DNA of 64,000 nt, taken from assembly GCF_002741015.1 (NCBI RefSeq), contig NZ_CP016616.1, positions 2,699,501-2,763,500 of the forward strand, in the 5' to 3' direction. This DNA comes from Microvirga ossetica (GTDB lineage: Bacteria > Pseudomonadota > Alphaproteobacteria > Rhizobiales > Beijerinckiaceae). Shown here piece by piece: positions 48,001 to 56,398 of this stretch (the first letter of the stretch is position 1; every line of letters starts with the position of its first letter). Both the position numbers and the translations under genes were made by a program. The notes below the pieces were generated by a model, which saw only the letters and a program-made list of their open reading frames with translations, searched no databases and was not told where the DNA came from.

Positions 48001-48996
48001 TCACGCCCTCTCGCTGTCCAGCATGCCCATCTGCGCCTTCGGATAGCGATCACCGGCGGCGGCGCCCTTGGGGACGATCCGTTCGATGGCGGCGAGATCC
48101 TCCACCGTCAGCCGCACGTCCAGCGCACCGAGGGCCTCGGCGAGCCGGTCGCGGCGGCGCGCGCCGATCAGCGGGATGATGTCCTCGCCCTGCGCCGCGA
48201 CCCAGGCGATGGCGATCTGCGCGACGCTGACGCCTTTCGTCTCCGCCAGAGTCTTGAGCGCTTCGACCAGCGCCAGGTTCTTCTCCACATTGCCGTCCTG
48301 GAAACGCGGGCTGTGGCTTCGGAAATCGCCCTTGCTTTCACCGCCTTTCTGCCAATGCCCGCTGATCAACCCGCGGGAGAGAACGCCATAGGCGGTGATG
48401 CCGATGCCGAGTTCGCGGCAGGCGGGCAGGATGCTGTCCTCGATGCCGCGCGAGATCAGCGAGTACTCGATCTGCAGGTCGCAGATCGGATGCACGGCGG
48501 CGGCGCGGCGGATGGTGTCGGCGCCGACCTCCGACAGGCCGATATGGCGCACATAGCCTGCCTTCACCATGTCGGCGATGGCGCCGATGGTGTCCTCGAT
48601 CGGCACGTTCGGATCGAGCCGGGCCGGGCGGTAGATGTCGATGTGATCGACCCGCAGGCGTTGCAGCGTATAGGCGAGGAAGCTTTTGACGGCACTGGGC
48701 CTTGCATCGTAGCCGAGCCAGGCCCCGGCCGGGTCGCGCATGGCGCCGAACTTGACGCTGATGAGCGCCCGGTCGCGGTCGCGGCCCTGAAGCGCTTCGC
48801 CGATCAGCATCTCGTTGTGGCCCATGCCGTAGAAATCGCCCGTGTCGACCAGGGTGATGCCGGCCTCCATCGCCGCATGGATGGTGGCGATGCTCTCCGC
48901 CCTGTCGGCCGGCCCGTACATGCCCGACATGCCCATGCAGCCGAGGCCGAGGGCGGACACGGTGGGGCCGGTTTGTCCCAATTGGCGATGTTGCAT
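48001..48996 (-). CDS. Aldo/keto reductase, AKR13/YajO-like clade
   Basis: The 331-residue (beta-alpha)8 NADPH reductase has the tetrad residues Asp and Tyr in LVDTGDFYGMGHNEML and Lys in LISVKFG. The usual catalytic histidine position (LYYQHRxDP in relatives) reads IYRPARLDPNVPIEDTIG here, so the histidine is replaced by alanine. The nucleotide site is GARRRDRLAEALGAL near the C terminus. I use ATG 48996. A divergent LysR gene is adjacent and may regulate it. The substrate is unknown. Confidence 0.88.
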   Translation of the reverse strand: MQHRQLGQTGPTVSALGLGCMGMSGMYGPADRAESIATIHAAMEAGITLVDTGDFYGMGHNEMLIGEALQGRDRDRALISVKFGAMRDPAGAWLGYDARPSAVKSFLAYTLQRLRVDHIDIYRPARLDPNVPIEDTIGAIADMVKAGYVRHIGLSEVGADTIRRAAAVHPICDLQIEYSLISRGIEDSILPACRELGIGITAYGVLSRGLISGHWQKGGESKGDFRSHSPRFQDGNVEKNLALVEALKTLAETKGVSVAQIAIAWVAAQGEDIIPLIGARRRDRLAEALGALDVRLTVEDLAAIERIVPKGAAAGDRYPKAQMGMLDSERA

Positions 48997-49049
48997 CCGA
49001 TGATCTCCTGACCGTTGGTTCACAAATCTTTGCTGAAACTCTTCCAGAC

Positions 49050-49086
49050 CCTTCGAGACTGCGCTGCGCGCCTCCTCAGGGTGAGG
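49050..49086. repeat. Half-copy of the palindromic repeat
   Basis: CCCTTCGAGACTGCGCTGCG followed by CGCCTCCTCAGGGTGAGG matches only the right-hand half of the family. It lies in the divergent promoter region between the aldo/keto reductase and LysR genes. Confidence 0.6.
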
Positions 49087-49191
49087 GCTGCGGGAGTGAC
49101 GGGTTCTCGCCGGAGCTTGAGGCCCCGGGCCGGCACCCGCCATGAAGGGATCATGCCCGCTTCCGGTTCGTGCGATAATCCGGCATAAACG

Positions 49192-49204
49192 AAACAGGCT
49201 GTTT
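49192..49204. promoter_or_regulatory. Candidate LysR operator
   Basis: AAACAG-G-CTGTTT is a 13-bp palindrome ending 13 bp before the LysR-family start codon. A LysR protein would be expected to bind near its own promoter, but the usual T-N11-A form is not obvious, so the assignment is tentative. Confidence 0.35.
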
Positions 49205-49217
49205 GGATTTTCGAACA

Positions 49218-50144
49218 ATGAGCGATGTGGATCTCGCCGATCTCGAAGCCTTCGCGGCGGTGGCGCGGGCGCGGAGCTTTCGCAGCGTGGCCCGCCTGCG
49301 CGGGGTCTCGGCCTCGTCCCTGAGCGAGGCCCTGCGCCGGCTGGAGGCTCGGCTCGGGGTGAGGCTTCTCAACCGCACGACCCGCAGCGTCACGCCGACA
49401 GAAGCAGGCCAGCGCCTGCTGGAGCGCCTGAGCCCGGCCCTGAGCGAGGTTGCCGCCGCGCTCGATGCGGTCAACGGCTTTCGCGATTCGCCGACCGGGA
49501 CACTGCGGCTCAACGTGCCCACGGCGGTGGCCCGTCTGGCGCTCCCGCCGATCATCGGTCCTTTTCTCACCGCTCATCCGGGCATCAATCTCGAAGTGAC
49601 CACCGAGGACAGCTTCGTCGATGTGCTGGCGGCGGGCTTCGACGCGGGTATCCGCTACGACGAGCGGCTGGAAAAGGACATGATCGCGGTGCCCGTCGGC
49701 CCGCGCGTGCAGCGCTTCGCCGTCGTCGCAGCGCCGTCCTATCTCGACGTCCGCGGCCGGCCTTCGCATCCGAAGGATCTTCTCACTCACGTCTGCATCC
49801 GCCACCGCTTCGCCAGCGGCGTGATGCATCCTTGGGAATTCGAGCGCGACGGCGAGATCGTGAAGATCACGCCGAACGCGCGGGTGATCGCCAACAGCAT
49901 CGATCTGGAAATCGCCGCCGCGATCCAGGGGCTCGGGCTCATCGCCACCTTCGCGGGATTCGTGGAGCCATATGTGAAGAGCGGCGCGCTGGAGCCGGTT
50001 CTGCAGGATTGGCTGCAGCCGTTTTCCGGGCCTTTTCTTTACTACCCTAGTCGTCGCCACATGCCGGCGCCCCTGCGCGCCTTCGTCGATTTCATCAAGC
50101 GCCGCAAGGCGGGCGACGTTGCATCGGCGGCGCTTTCCGGGTAA
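49218..50144 (+). CDS. LysR-family transcriptional regulator
   Basis: The 308-residue protein has the N-terminal winged HTH (DLADLEAFAAVARARSFRSV, SASSLSEALRRLEARLGVRLLNRTTRSVTPTEAG) and a C-terminal periplasmic-binding-like effector domain with GTLRLNVPTAVARLALPPII and GLGLIATFAGFVEPYV. The start is ATG 49218. It is divergent from the aldo/keto reductase gene, which it probably controls. Effector unknown. Confidence 0.93.
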   Translation: MSDVDLADLEAFAAVARARSFRSVARLRGVSASSLSEALRRLEARLGVRLLNRTTRSVTPTEAGQRLLERLSPALSEVAAALDAVNGFRDSPTGTLRLNVPTAVARLALPPIIGPFLTAHPGINLEVTTEDSFVDVLAAGFDAGIRYDERLEKDMIAVPVGPRVQRFAVVAAPSYLDVRGRPSHPKDLLTHVCIRHRFASGVMHPWEFERDGEIVKITPNARVIANSIDLEIAAAIQGLGLIATFAGFVEPYVKSGALEPVLQDWLQPFSGPFLYYPSRRHMPAPLRAFVDFIKRRKAGDVASAALSG

Positions 50145-50184
50145 GCCTTGCGCATCGATCCACATCGAACCGAAGGAGGGCTGC

Positions 50185-50271
50185 ATGTGTGAAGCGGTGC
50201 ATCTACGCATGTTCGGCCCCTGGAATGCCCTGCAGCAGCTTGTTGCAGGGCCGGCCATCGAACGGATCTGA
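50185..50271 (+). CDS. Putative 28-residue leader peptide upstream of the ABC-F gene
   Basis: ATG 50185 follows a strong AAGGAGGG (50173-50180) at proper spacing and opens a 28-codon frame beginning MCEAVHLRMFGPW and ending AGPAIERI. The stop is 141 bp before the ABC-F start. An inverted pair CCCTGCA/TGCAGGG (50228-50234 with 50244-50250) lies within the frame, and a bulged GCGCGAGGC/GCCTGCGCGC hairpin follows at about 50373-50395. ABC-F genes are often controlled by translated leader peptides and attenuation. There is no family resemblance, so this is an inference from position and the binding site. Confidence 0.45.
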   Translation: MCEAVHLRMFGPWNALQQLVAGPAIERI

Positions 50272-50412
50272 CGGCTTCTTCGTCTCCATCTCCATTCTGG
50301 TCAGCTCTGAACGGCTCATCGCGCCCGTGCTCCGCAAGGATCGGCCGCGTCTGACACGTTCCAGACTTTTCGCGCGAGGCCTTTGCCTGCGCGCTGCACC
50401 AGTGAGTTTCCC

Positions 50413-51930
50413 ATGGCTTCCTTGAGCCTTCGCAATGTCACATTCATTGCCCACACGCCCCTGTTCCAGAACCTCAGCCTCGTCATCGGCGAGGGCGACC
50501 GCCTCGGGCTCGTCGCCGCCAACGGCGCCGGCAAATCGACTCTTCTGAAATGCCTCGCAGGCCTCATGGAGCCGAGCGCCGGCGACATCGTCCGCTCGCG
50601 CGGTTTGCGCATCGCGCTGGTGGAGCAGGACGTTCCCGACAGTATGCTCGATGTGTCGCTGCACGACGTTCTGCTCGACGCGCTTCCAGCGGAAGAGCGG
50701 GAAAGCCAGCAATGGCGCGTCGACATGGTGCTCGACGAGTTCGAGACGCCGGCCGATCTGCGCGCTCTGCCGATGCGTGCGCTGAGCGGCGGCTGGCAGC
50801 GTCTGGCGCTGATCGCACGCGCCTGGATCACGCAGCCGGACCTGCTGCTTCTCGATGAGCCCACCAACCACCTCGATCTCGAAAAGCTGTTCAAGCTCGA
50901 GGCCTGGATCAACAATGCGGGCTACACCGCGCCCATCGTGGTGGCGAGCCACGACCGCGACTTCCTCGATGCCTGCACCACGAAAACGCTGTTCCTGCGG
51001 CCGGAGGAATCCGTCGCCTTCGCGCATCCCTATCGCCGCGCGCGGGCGCTGCTCGACGCGCACGATGCAGCGGCACAGACGCAGCGCGAAAAAACCCTGC
51101 GCGAGGTGAAGCGCCTGCGCCAGAGCGCATCGGAGCTGCGCAATGTCGGCATCAACAGCGGCAGCGATGCGGCGCAGGTGAAATCGGCGCAGATCAAGCG
51201 CCGTGCCGATGCGCTGGAGCAGGGCGCCCGCGCCGTGCACAAGGAGCGGCCGGGCGAGATCAGGCTCGGCAATCGCGGCACCCATGCGCGCGTGCTCGTG
51301 GCGCTGGAGAATGTCACGGTCCAGGCGCCGGGCGGGCGCAAGCTCTTTGCGATTCAAAAGCTCGAAGTCGCTCAAGGCGACCGCATCGTCGTGCTCGGCC
51401 GCAACGGCGCCGGCAAGTCGCAGCTTGTTCGCCTGCTGCATGAGGCGATGCATCGACCGGAAGGACGCGACGGCATCCGCGTGAGCCCGAGCCTTGCGCT
51501 GGGCTTCGTGGATCAGGACATGCGGCAATTGCCGCAAAAGAGCACCGCGCACGATTTCATCCTGTCAGGGTTTCGACTGGGCGATCAGCGCAGCCGCGCG
51601 GTGCTGGCGGAGGCAGGCTTTTCCATCGAGAAGCAGGGCTTGCCCATCGCAAAGCTGTCGCCGGGCCAGAAGGCGCGGCTCGGGCTTCTGGCGTTGCGTC
51701 TCTCCGAGCCGAACTTCTACCTCATGGACGAGCCCACCAACCACGTCGACATCCCCGGCCGCGAGCAGCTGGAATCGGAAATCCTCGACGCGGAGGCCAC
51801 CTGCATCCTCGTCTCCCACGACCGCAGCTTCGTCAAAACCATCGGCACGCGTTTTCTGCTCATCGACAAGGGCCGCATGCGCGAGATCGACGGGCCGGAG
51901 GTGTTTTACGAGAGCGTGGTCGGGCAATGA
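50413..51930 (+). CDS. ABC-F family ATPase
   Basis: The 505-residue protein has two ABC ATPase domains and no membrane segments. Domain 1 has VAANGAGKSTLLKCLAG, ALSGGWQRLALIARAW and LLLDEPTNHLDLEKL. Domain 2 has VLGRNGAGKSQLVRLL, LSPGQKARLGLLAL and YLMDEPTNHVDIPGRE. ABC-F proteins bind the ribosomal E site to ease stalling or confer antibiotic resistance. The linker (residues about 210-290) is rich in charged residues. It does not clearly match Uup or EttA, so the exact subfamily is open. ATG 50413 gives MASLSLRNVTF. Confidence 0.9.
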   Translation: MASLSLRNVTFIAHTPLFQNLSLVIGEGDRLGLVAANGAGKSTLLKCLAGLMEPSAGDIVRSRGLRIALVEQDVPDSMLDVSLHDVLLDALPAEERESQQWRVDMVLDEFETPADLRALPMRALSGGWQRLALIARAWITQPDLLLLDEPTNHLDLEKLFKLEAWINNAGYTAPIVVASHDRDFLDACTTKTLFLRPEESVAFAHPYRRARALLDAHDAAAQTQREKTLREVKRLRQSASELRNVGINSGSDAAQVKSAQIKRRADALEQGARAVHKERPGEIRLGNRGTHARVLVALENVTVQAPGGRKLFAIQKLEVAQGDRIVVLGRNGAGKSQLVRLLHEAMHRPEGRDGIRVSPSLALGFVDQDMRQLPQKSTAHDFILSGFRLGDQRSRAVLAEAGFSIEKQGLPIAKLSPGQKARLGLLALRLSEPNFYLMDEPTNHVDIPGREQLESEILDAEATCILVSHDRSFVKTIGTRFLLIDKGRMREIDGPEVFYESVVGQ

Positions 51931-51987
51931 TGACGGCTGCGCTTAACTTAATTCCGGAACTGAAATCCTCGTCTGTTTTGTCTCAAA

Positions 51988-52040
51988 CCTCATCCTGAGG
52001 AGGTCGCAGACGCCGCTTTCAGCGGCTCCTCAGGATGAGG
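51988..52040. repeat. Palindromic CCTCATCCTGAGG repeat, internally deleted copy
   Basis: The 53-bp element joins CCTCATCCTGAGGAGGTCGC to ACGCCGCTTTCAGCGGCTCC and TCAGGATGAGG. Both ends match copy 2 (42590-42691) exactly, but the roughly 50-bp inner hairpin is missing. Confidence 0.8.
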
Positions 52041-52073
52041 TGGTGTTTGTGTCAAAACGTGGATGGTCGGGCG

Positions 52074-52607
52074 TCAGCCCACGATCTCGATCCGCGTCCG
52101 CGGCCCGATCCGCTCCATGAGGCGGCCGATCATGCGCTTGTCCACCGCGACGCAGCCCTCGGTCGGCAGGAAGCCGGGGCGGGCCAGATGCAGGAAGATA
52201 GCGCTGCCGCGGCCTTTGACGATGGGGCCGCGGTTCCAGGCGATGTCGAGCACCACGTCGTAGAGGTGGTCGTCGCGCCACATCCTCTCGTGGCTCGTGG
52301 GGCAGGGCAGGGGGACGAGGCGGTTGTAGCGGCGGTCGCGCACGTCGTCGGACCAGCCGTCGCCGGGCCGGATCGGCCTTAAGCGGAGGCCCGTGCGGGG
52401 ACGTTGGCCGCGATCGGCCCGGTAGAAGGCCTGCAGGATCCGGAAGCGTCCGACCGGCGAGGCGCCGTCGCCCTCGCGCTTGGCATGGCTCGTCCCGGAG
52501 CGCCCGAGGGCGCAGGGCAGGACGAGATTGCCGGCCTGAAGGCGCCCGCGCCGAGGGTCGGTGGCTGAGCGGAAGACGCGGATGACATTGACGCGAGACG
52601 GTTTCAT
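52074..52607 (-). CDS. L,D-transpeptidase-like YkuD-domain protein
   Basis: The 177-residue protein has a YkuD-type core: the HAKREGDGASPVGRFRILQAFYR substrate region, YDVVLDIAWNRGPIVKGRG and the catalytic FLHLARPGFLPTEGCVAVD with His and Cys. YkuD enzymes make or trim 3-3 peptidoglycan cross-links. No signal peptide is visible from ATG 52607, so either the export start lies upstream or it is not exported in the usual way. It is divergent from the response regulator gene. Confidence 0.85.
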   Translation of the reverse strand: MKPSRVNVIRVFRSATDPRRGRLQAGNLVLPCALGRSGTSHAKREGDGASPVGRFRILQAFYRADRGQRPRTGLRLRPIRPGDGWSDDVRDRRYNRLVPLPCPTSHERMWRDDHLYDVVLDIAWNRGPIVKGRGSAIFLHLARPGFLPTEGCVAVDKRMIGRLMERIGPRTRIEIVG

Positions 52608-52858
52608 GGGCAGTGGAAGGGAGGTTAGGCCCCTCTTGTTGTCAAGCTGGGAATGACTACTCTTATGCCTCGAGCATGATCCGAAGCTCAAGGCTCGCGC
52701 CGGTGTCATGCCAGGCCGCGATTTTCGACCCGGATCGTGCGCGGCGACAAGGGGCGGACGAACCAGCTCGAGGCTCAAAGGGTTTCTTGGCTTGGGGTTC
52801 ACGCTTTCGGAAGGCCGCGCCAGCGACTTTTGCGATTCATCGTGTTGAAGGGTTTGAG

Positions 52859-53545
52859 ATGTCGAATGCAAGCCGCCTCCTCGTCGTCGATGACGATCAG
52901 GACCTGCGCGACACCCTAGCCGAACAGCTCGGATTCTATGACGAGTTCCAGGTGGCGACCGCCGAAACGGCCACAGGCGCCATCGACGCGGTGAAGGGCG
53001 ACCGGATCGATCTCGCCATCATGGATGTGGGCCTGCCCGACATGGATGGGCGCGAGGCGGTCAAGGTCATGCGCCAGAACGGCTTTCGCAGCCCGATCAT
53101 CATGCTCACGGCCCAGGGGTCGGATACGGACACGGTGATGGGCCTGGAAGCCGGCGCCAACGATTACGTGGTCAAGCCGTTCAAGTTCGCGGTGCTGCTC
53201 GCCCGCATCCGCGCGCAGCTGCGCCAGTACGAGGCGAGCGAGGACGCGGTGTTCCAGATCGGGCCGTACATCTTCCGCCCGGGCTCGAAGCTGCTCACTA
53301 CCGAGAAGGGCTCCAAGCTCAAGCTGACCGAGAAGGAGACGGCGATCCTGCGCTATCTCTACCGCGCAGGCCAGGCGGTGGTCGGCCGCGACACGCTGCT
53401 CACCGAGGTCTGGGGCTACAATTCCAACGTCACCACGCACACTCTCGAGACGCATATCTACCGCCTGCGTCAGAAGATCGAATCCGATCCGTCCAACGCC
53501 AGCATCCTCGTGACCGAGCCCGGCGGCTACAAGCTGATCCCTTAA
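52859..53545 (+). CDS. OmpR/PhoB-family response regulator
   Basis: The 228-residue protein has a receiver domain (LLVVDDDQDLRDTLAEQLGF, phosphoacceptor Asp56 in LAIMDVGLPDMDGR, Thr84, Lys106 in YVVKPF) and a C-terminal winged HTH (LTEKETAILRYLYRAGQAVV, VWGYNSNVTTHTLETHIYRLRQKI). It starts at ATG 52859. No adjacent histidine kinase is present. The next gene, 8 bp downstream, encodes a cyclic-nucleotide-binding domain. The target regulon is unknown. Confidence 0.93.
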   Translation: MSNASRLLVVDDDQDLRDTLAEQLGFYDEFQVATAETATGAIDAVKGDRIDLAIMDVGLPDMDGREAVKVMRQNGFRSPIIMLTAQGSDTDTVMGLEAGANDYVVKPFKFAVLLARIRAQLRQYEASEDAVFQIGPYIFRPGSKLLTTEKGSKLKLTEKETAILRYLYRAGQAVVGRDTLLTEVWGYNSNVTTHTLETHIYRLRQKIESDPSNASILVTEPGGYKLIP

Positions 53546-53553
53546 AGACCATC

Positions 53554-54033
53554 ATGGCGCTCGACGACGACATCGCGGTTTTGACTCAGGCTCCACTGTT
53601 CAACCTGCTGGAGAAGGATGCCCTGCGCCTCGTCGCCTTCGCGTCGGAGAACCGGACCTTCCGGGCGGGCGACGTCCTGTTCCGCAAGGGCGACCGTTCC
53701 GACGGCGGCTATGTGGTGAGCCAGGGCGCCATCGCCCTCGACGCCCTCGAGGACGGCTCGCCCGAGACGTTCCTGGCCGGTCCCGGAGCGCTGATCGGGC
53801 AGGCGGCTCTGTTCGCCCGCATCGAGCGCCGCGCCACGGCCACCGCCCGCGAGCCTTCGACGATCATCCGCGTCAGCCCAAGCCTCATGCGCCGGGTCCT
53901 GGAGGAATTCCCGGATGCCGCCGCCGCCATTCACGATGCCATGGCCGAGGAGCTGAGCCGCCTTGCGGAGGGTCTGGAGCGGGTGCGCCAGCAGCTCATC
54001 GCCATCGACGGCGAGAGCAAGCCCGAAAGTTAG
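53554..54033 (+). CDS. Stand-alone cyclic-nucleotide-binding (CRP-like) domain protein
   Basis: The 159-residue protein has a cNMP/CAP-like beta-roll (APLFNLLEKDALRLVAFASEN, FRAGDVLFRKGDRSDGGYVVSQG, GALIGQAALFARIERRATATA) and ends after a helix (SRLAEGLERVRQQLIAIDG) with no HTH, so it should not bind DNA itself. The usual phosphate-cassette arginine of CRP is not clearly in place, so ligand binding is uncertain. It is cotranscribed with the response regulator. It may modulate that partner. Confidence 0.85.
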   Translation: MALDDDIAVLTQAPLFNLLEKDALRLVAFASENRTFRAGDVLFRKGDRSDGGYVVSQGAIALDALEDGSPETFLAGPGALIGQAALFARIERRATATAREPSTIIRVSPSLMRRVLEEFPDAAAAIHDAMAEELSRLAEGLERVRQQLIAIDGESKPES

Positions 54034-54060
54034 AGGCTGAGGCTGGTTCATCATTTGTCG

Positions 54061-54210
54061 TGAGACGCAGGTGCCGTCTCCCTCCCCCTTGTGGGGAGGG
54101 ATTAAGGGTGGGGGTGTGAGCGGTAGCCTATCAAGGTCTGGCGCCGACACCCCCACCTCCAACTCCTCCCCACAAGGGGGAGGAGGGTTACCCGCGCTTT
54201 ATGAGCCAGC
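54061..54210. repeat. C/T-rich dispersed inverted repeat, long copy 2
   Basis: It matches 37741-37890 over its whole length, including the flanks GAGACGCAGGTGCC on the left and CGCGCTTTATGAGCCAG on the right. It lies between the convergent cNMP gene and chemoreceptor gene. Confidence 0.85.
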
Positions 54211-54231
54211 CTATGAGAACTAGCTCTCCCT

Positions 54232-56301
54232 TTACGCTGCCTTGACCCCCGACAGGAACGAGCCGACCGCCGCGCCGAGGGTGTCGGAATGGCGGGCGAG
54301 CTCCCGGGCCGAGGCGAGCACCTGAGCCGCCGCCGTGCCGGTTTCCCCGGCGCCCTGACGCACGTCGTTGATGTTGCCGGTGACAGCCTCCGTTCCGCGG
54401 GCGGCCTCCTGCACATTGCGCGAGATCTCGGAGGTCGCGGCGCCCTGCTCCTCGATGGCGGCGGAGATCGACACCGAGATCTGGGACATCTCGCCGATGG
54501 TGCGGGCGATGGTCTCGATGGCCTGCACCGCCTCCACCGTCGCCTGCTGCACGGCGCCGATCTGGGAGGAGATCTCCTCCGTCGCCTTCGAAGTCTGGCT
54601 GGCGAGGTTCTTCACCTCGCTCGCCACGACGGCGAAGCCCTTGCCGGCCTCGCCGGCGCGTGCCGCCTCGATGGTGGCGTTGAGCGCCAGGAGGTTGGTC
54701 TGCGACGCGATGGTGTTGATGAGCTGGATCACATCGCCGATGCGCTCCGCCGAAGCGGCGAGCGCCTGCACCGTCTGCGTGGTGCGCTGCGCCTCGCTCA
54801 CGGCCTGCTCCGCGATCCGCGAGGACTGGCCGACCTGGGAGGCGATCTCGCGGATGGAGATCGAGAGCTCCTCCGTGGCGGCGGCCACCGTCTGCACGTT
54901 GGCGGAGGTCTGCTCGGCGGCGGAGGCGACCGTCACCGACTGGCTCGTGGTCTGGTCCGCCACCGTGGTCATCGAGCGGGCGGTGGTTTCCATGCGCGAA
55001 GCCGCGGAGGACAGCCCGTTGGTGAGCACCGAGACATTGGCCTCGAACTGCTTGGTCAGCCGGTCGAGAACCTGGGCGCGGCGCATCTTCGCGTCGGCCT
55101 CCACGGCCGCGGCCTCGTCCGCCTCGCACTTGGCGATCAGCGCGTCCTTGAAGATCTGGACCGCGCCGGCCATGGCGCCGATCTCGTCGGCGCGCCCGGT
55201 ATCGGTGACCGTGACGCCGGTGTCGCCGTCGGCGAGGGCCTTCATGGTCTGCGTCATGCGCGCGATCGGGGTGGCGAGCGACCGGGCGGCCCACCAGGCG
55301 CCGAGAAGCGCCAGGACCAGCAGGCCGCCCGCGGTCAGCAGCATCAGGTTGCGGGCGTCCAGCGCGCCGTCGACCATGGCATCGACGGGAACCGAGACCG
55401 ACAGGAGCCAGGGCTCCTCGATTCCGGGGAAGGCCACCGGAACCACGGCGCGATAGGTCTCGACGCCGGCCTCCTCGATCACCATGTCGGCGAAACCGGT
55501 TGAGGCGGCCTTGCCCTTCAGTTCGGTAAGCTGCGCGTCGTCGGCGCGCTTGCCGAGCAGCTGCGCATCCTTGTTGGCGACCCACAAGCCGCCGGCGCCG
55601 ACGAGGCTCACCGTGCCGGCCTCGAAGGGCTTCAGCGCCGCAATGGACCCGGCAATCGCGTTCAGGCTCATATCAGCCGTGATGACGCCGACCGGGGTGC
55701 CATAGCGGCGCACGATGACGCTCACCGTCGACATCAGCACATCCTTCCCGTCGACCGAATCCGTATAGGCCGGGACGATCTGGCTGCGGTTGTCGCGCAG
55801 GGGCCTGGTGTACCAGCGCTCGATGGCCGGTGCCTTGGTCAGGTCGAGCGGCTCGACGCCGACCTTGCGGTCCTGCCGCCAGAAGAAATACGGCGCGAAG
55901 CGACCGGTCGGGTCGGAATAGGTGTGGGCGAGGAAGTCCTTGTCATGCCCGTCGAGGGCGTTCGGCTCGAAGGCGAGCGTCATGCCGAGGAGATCGGGCT
56001 GGCTCTCGACCGTCTTCGCGACGATTTCGGCCAACTCGTCCCGGTCGACCTTCTGGTCGAAGATCACCGCCTCGACGGCGGAATTCATCACCATCGCGGC
56101 CGAGATGGCACGTCCGATTTCCGCCTGGACCTGACCCTTGTACTGGTTGAGCAGGGTGTTGGCGGCGACGACCGCCTCGCTGCGGGCGGAGCTCATCATA
56201 ATCTGGGTGCCTGCGAAGGTCAGGATCGTGCAGGCCCCGACGAAGCCCGCGCCTGCCAGCAGCAGGACCCGGCTTTTGATCGAACGCAGTTTGAGAATCA
56301 T
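54232..56301 (-). CDS. Methyl-accepting chemotaxis protein with periplasmic Cache sensor
   Basis: The 689-residue receptor has an N-terminal membrane helix (residues about 12-32) and a periplasmic double-Cache-type domain (about 40-310; [61 protein letters not shown]). A second helix (about 322-342, [20 protein letters not shown]), HAMP and a long MCP signalling domain with the hairpin tip [20 protein letters not shown] and [15 protein letters not shown] follow. No C-terminal pentapeptide for CheR/CheB is visible. The ligand is unknown; Cache domains often bind small organic acids or amino acids. Confidence 0.94.
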   Translation of the reverse strand: MILKLRSIKSRVLLLAGAGFVGACTILTFAGTQIMMSSARSEAVVAANTLLNQYKGQVQAEIGRAISAAMVMNSAVEAVIFDQKVDRDELAEIVAKTVESQPDLLGMTLAFEPNALDGHDKDFLAHTYSDPTGRFAPYFFWRQDRKVGVEPLDLTKAPAIERWYTRPLRDNRSQIVPAYTDSVDGKDVLMSTVSVIVRRYGTPVGVITADMSLNAIAGSIAALKPFEAGTVSLVGAGGLWVANKDAQLLGKRADDAQLTELKGKAASTGFADMVIEEAGVETYRAVVPVAFPGIEEPWLLSVSVPVDAMVDGALDARNLMLLTAGGLLVLALLGAWWAARSLATPIARMTQTMKALADGDTGVTVTDTGRADEIGAMAGAVQIFKDALIAKCEADEAAAVEADAKMRRAQVLDRLTKQFEANVSVLTNGLSSAASRMETTARSMTTVADQTTSQSVTVASAAEQTSANVQTVAAATEELSISIREIASQVGQSSRIAEQAVSEAQRTTQTVQALAASAERIGDVIQLINTIASQTNLLALNATIEAARAGEAGKGFAVVASEVKNLASQTSKATEEISSQIGAVQQATVEAVQAIETIARTIGEMSQISVSISAAIEEQGAATSEISRNVQEAARGTEAVTGNINDVRQGAGETGTAAAQVLASARELARHSDTLGAAVGSFLSGVKAA

Positions 56302-56398
56302 CCGCTTGCCCCCAAGGCGCCGTGTTTCCGAAAGGAAATGGTTCCTTAGGCAGCTAAGCTTGCGGCTGGCTTGCGGGCGCGGCGCGCGCCCACAGAAC

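Noticed and set aside
50189..50425. A 78-residue frame covering the ABC-F leader region
   Set aside because: It lacks a proper ribosome-binding site and ends inside the ABC-F gene; the 28-codon frame with AAGGAGGG is the better candidate.
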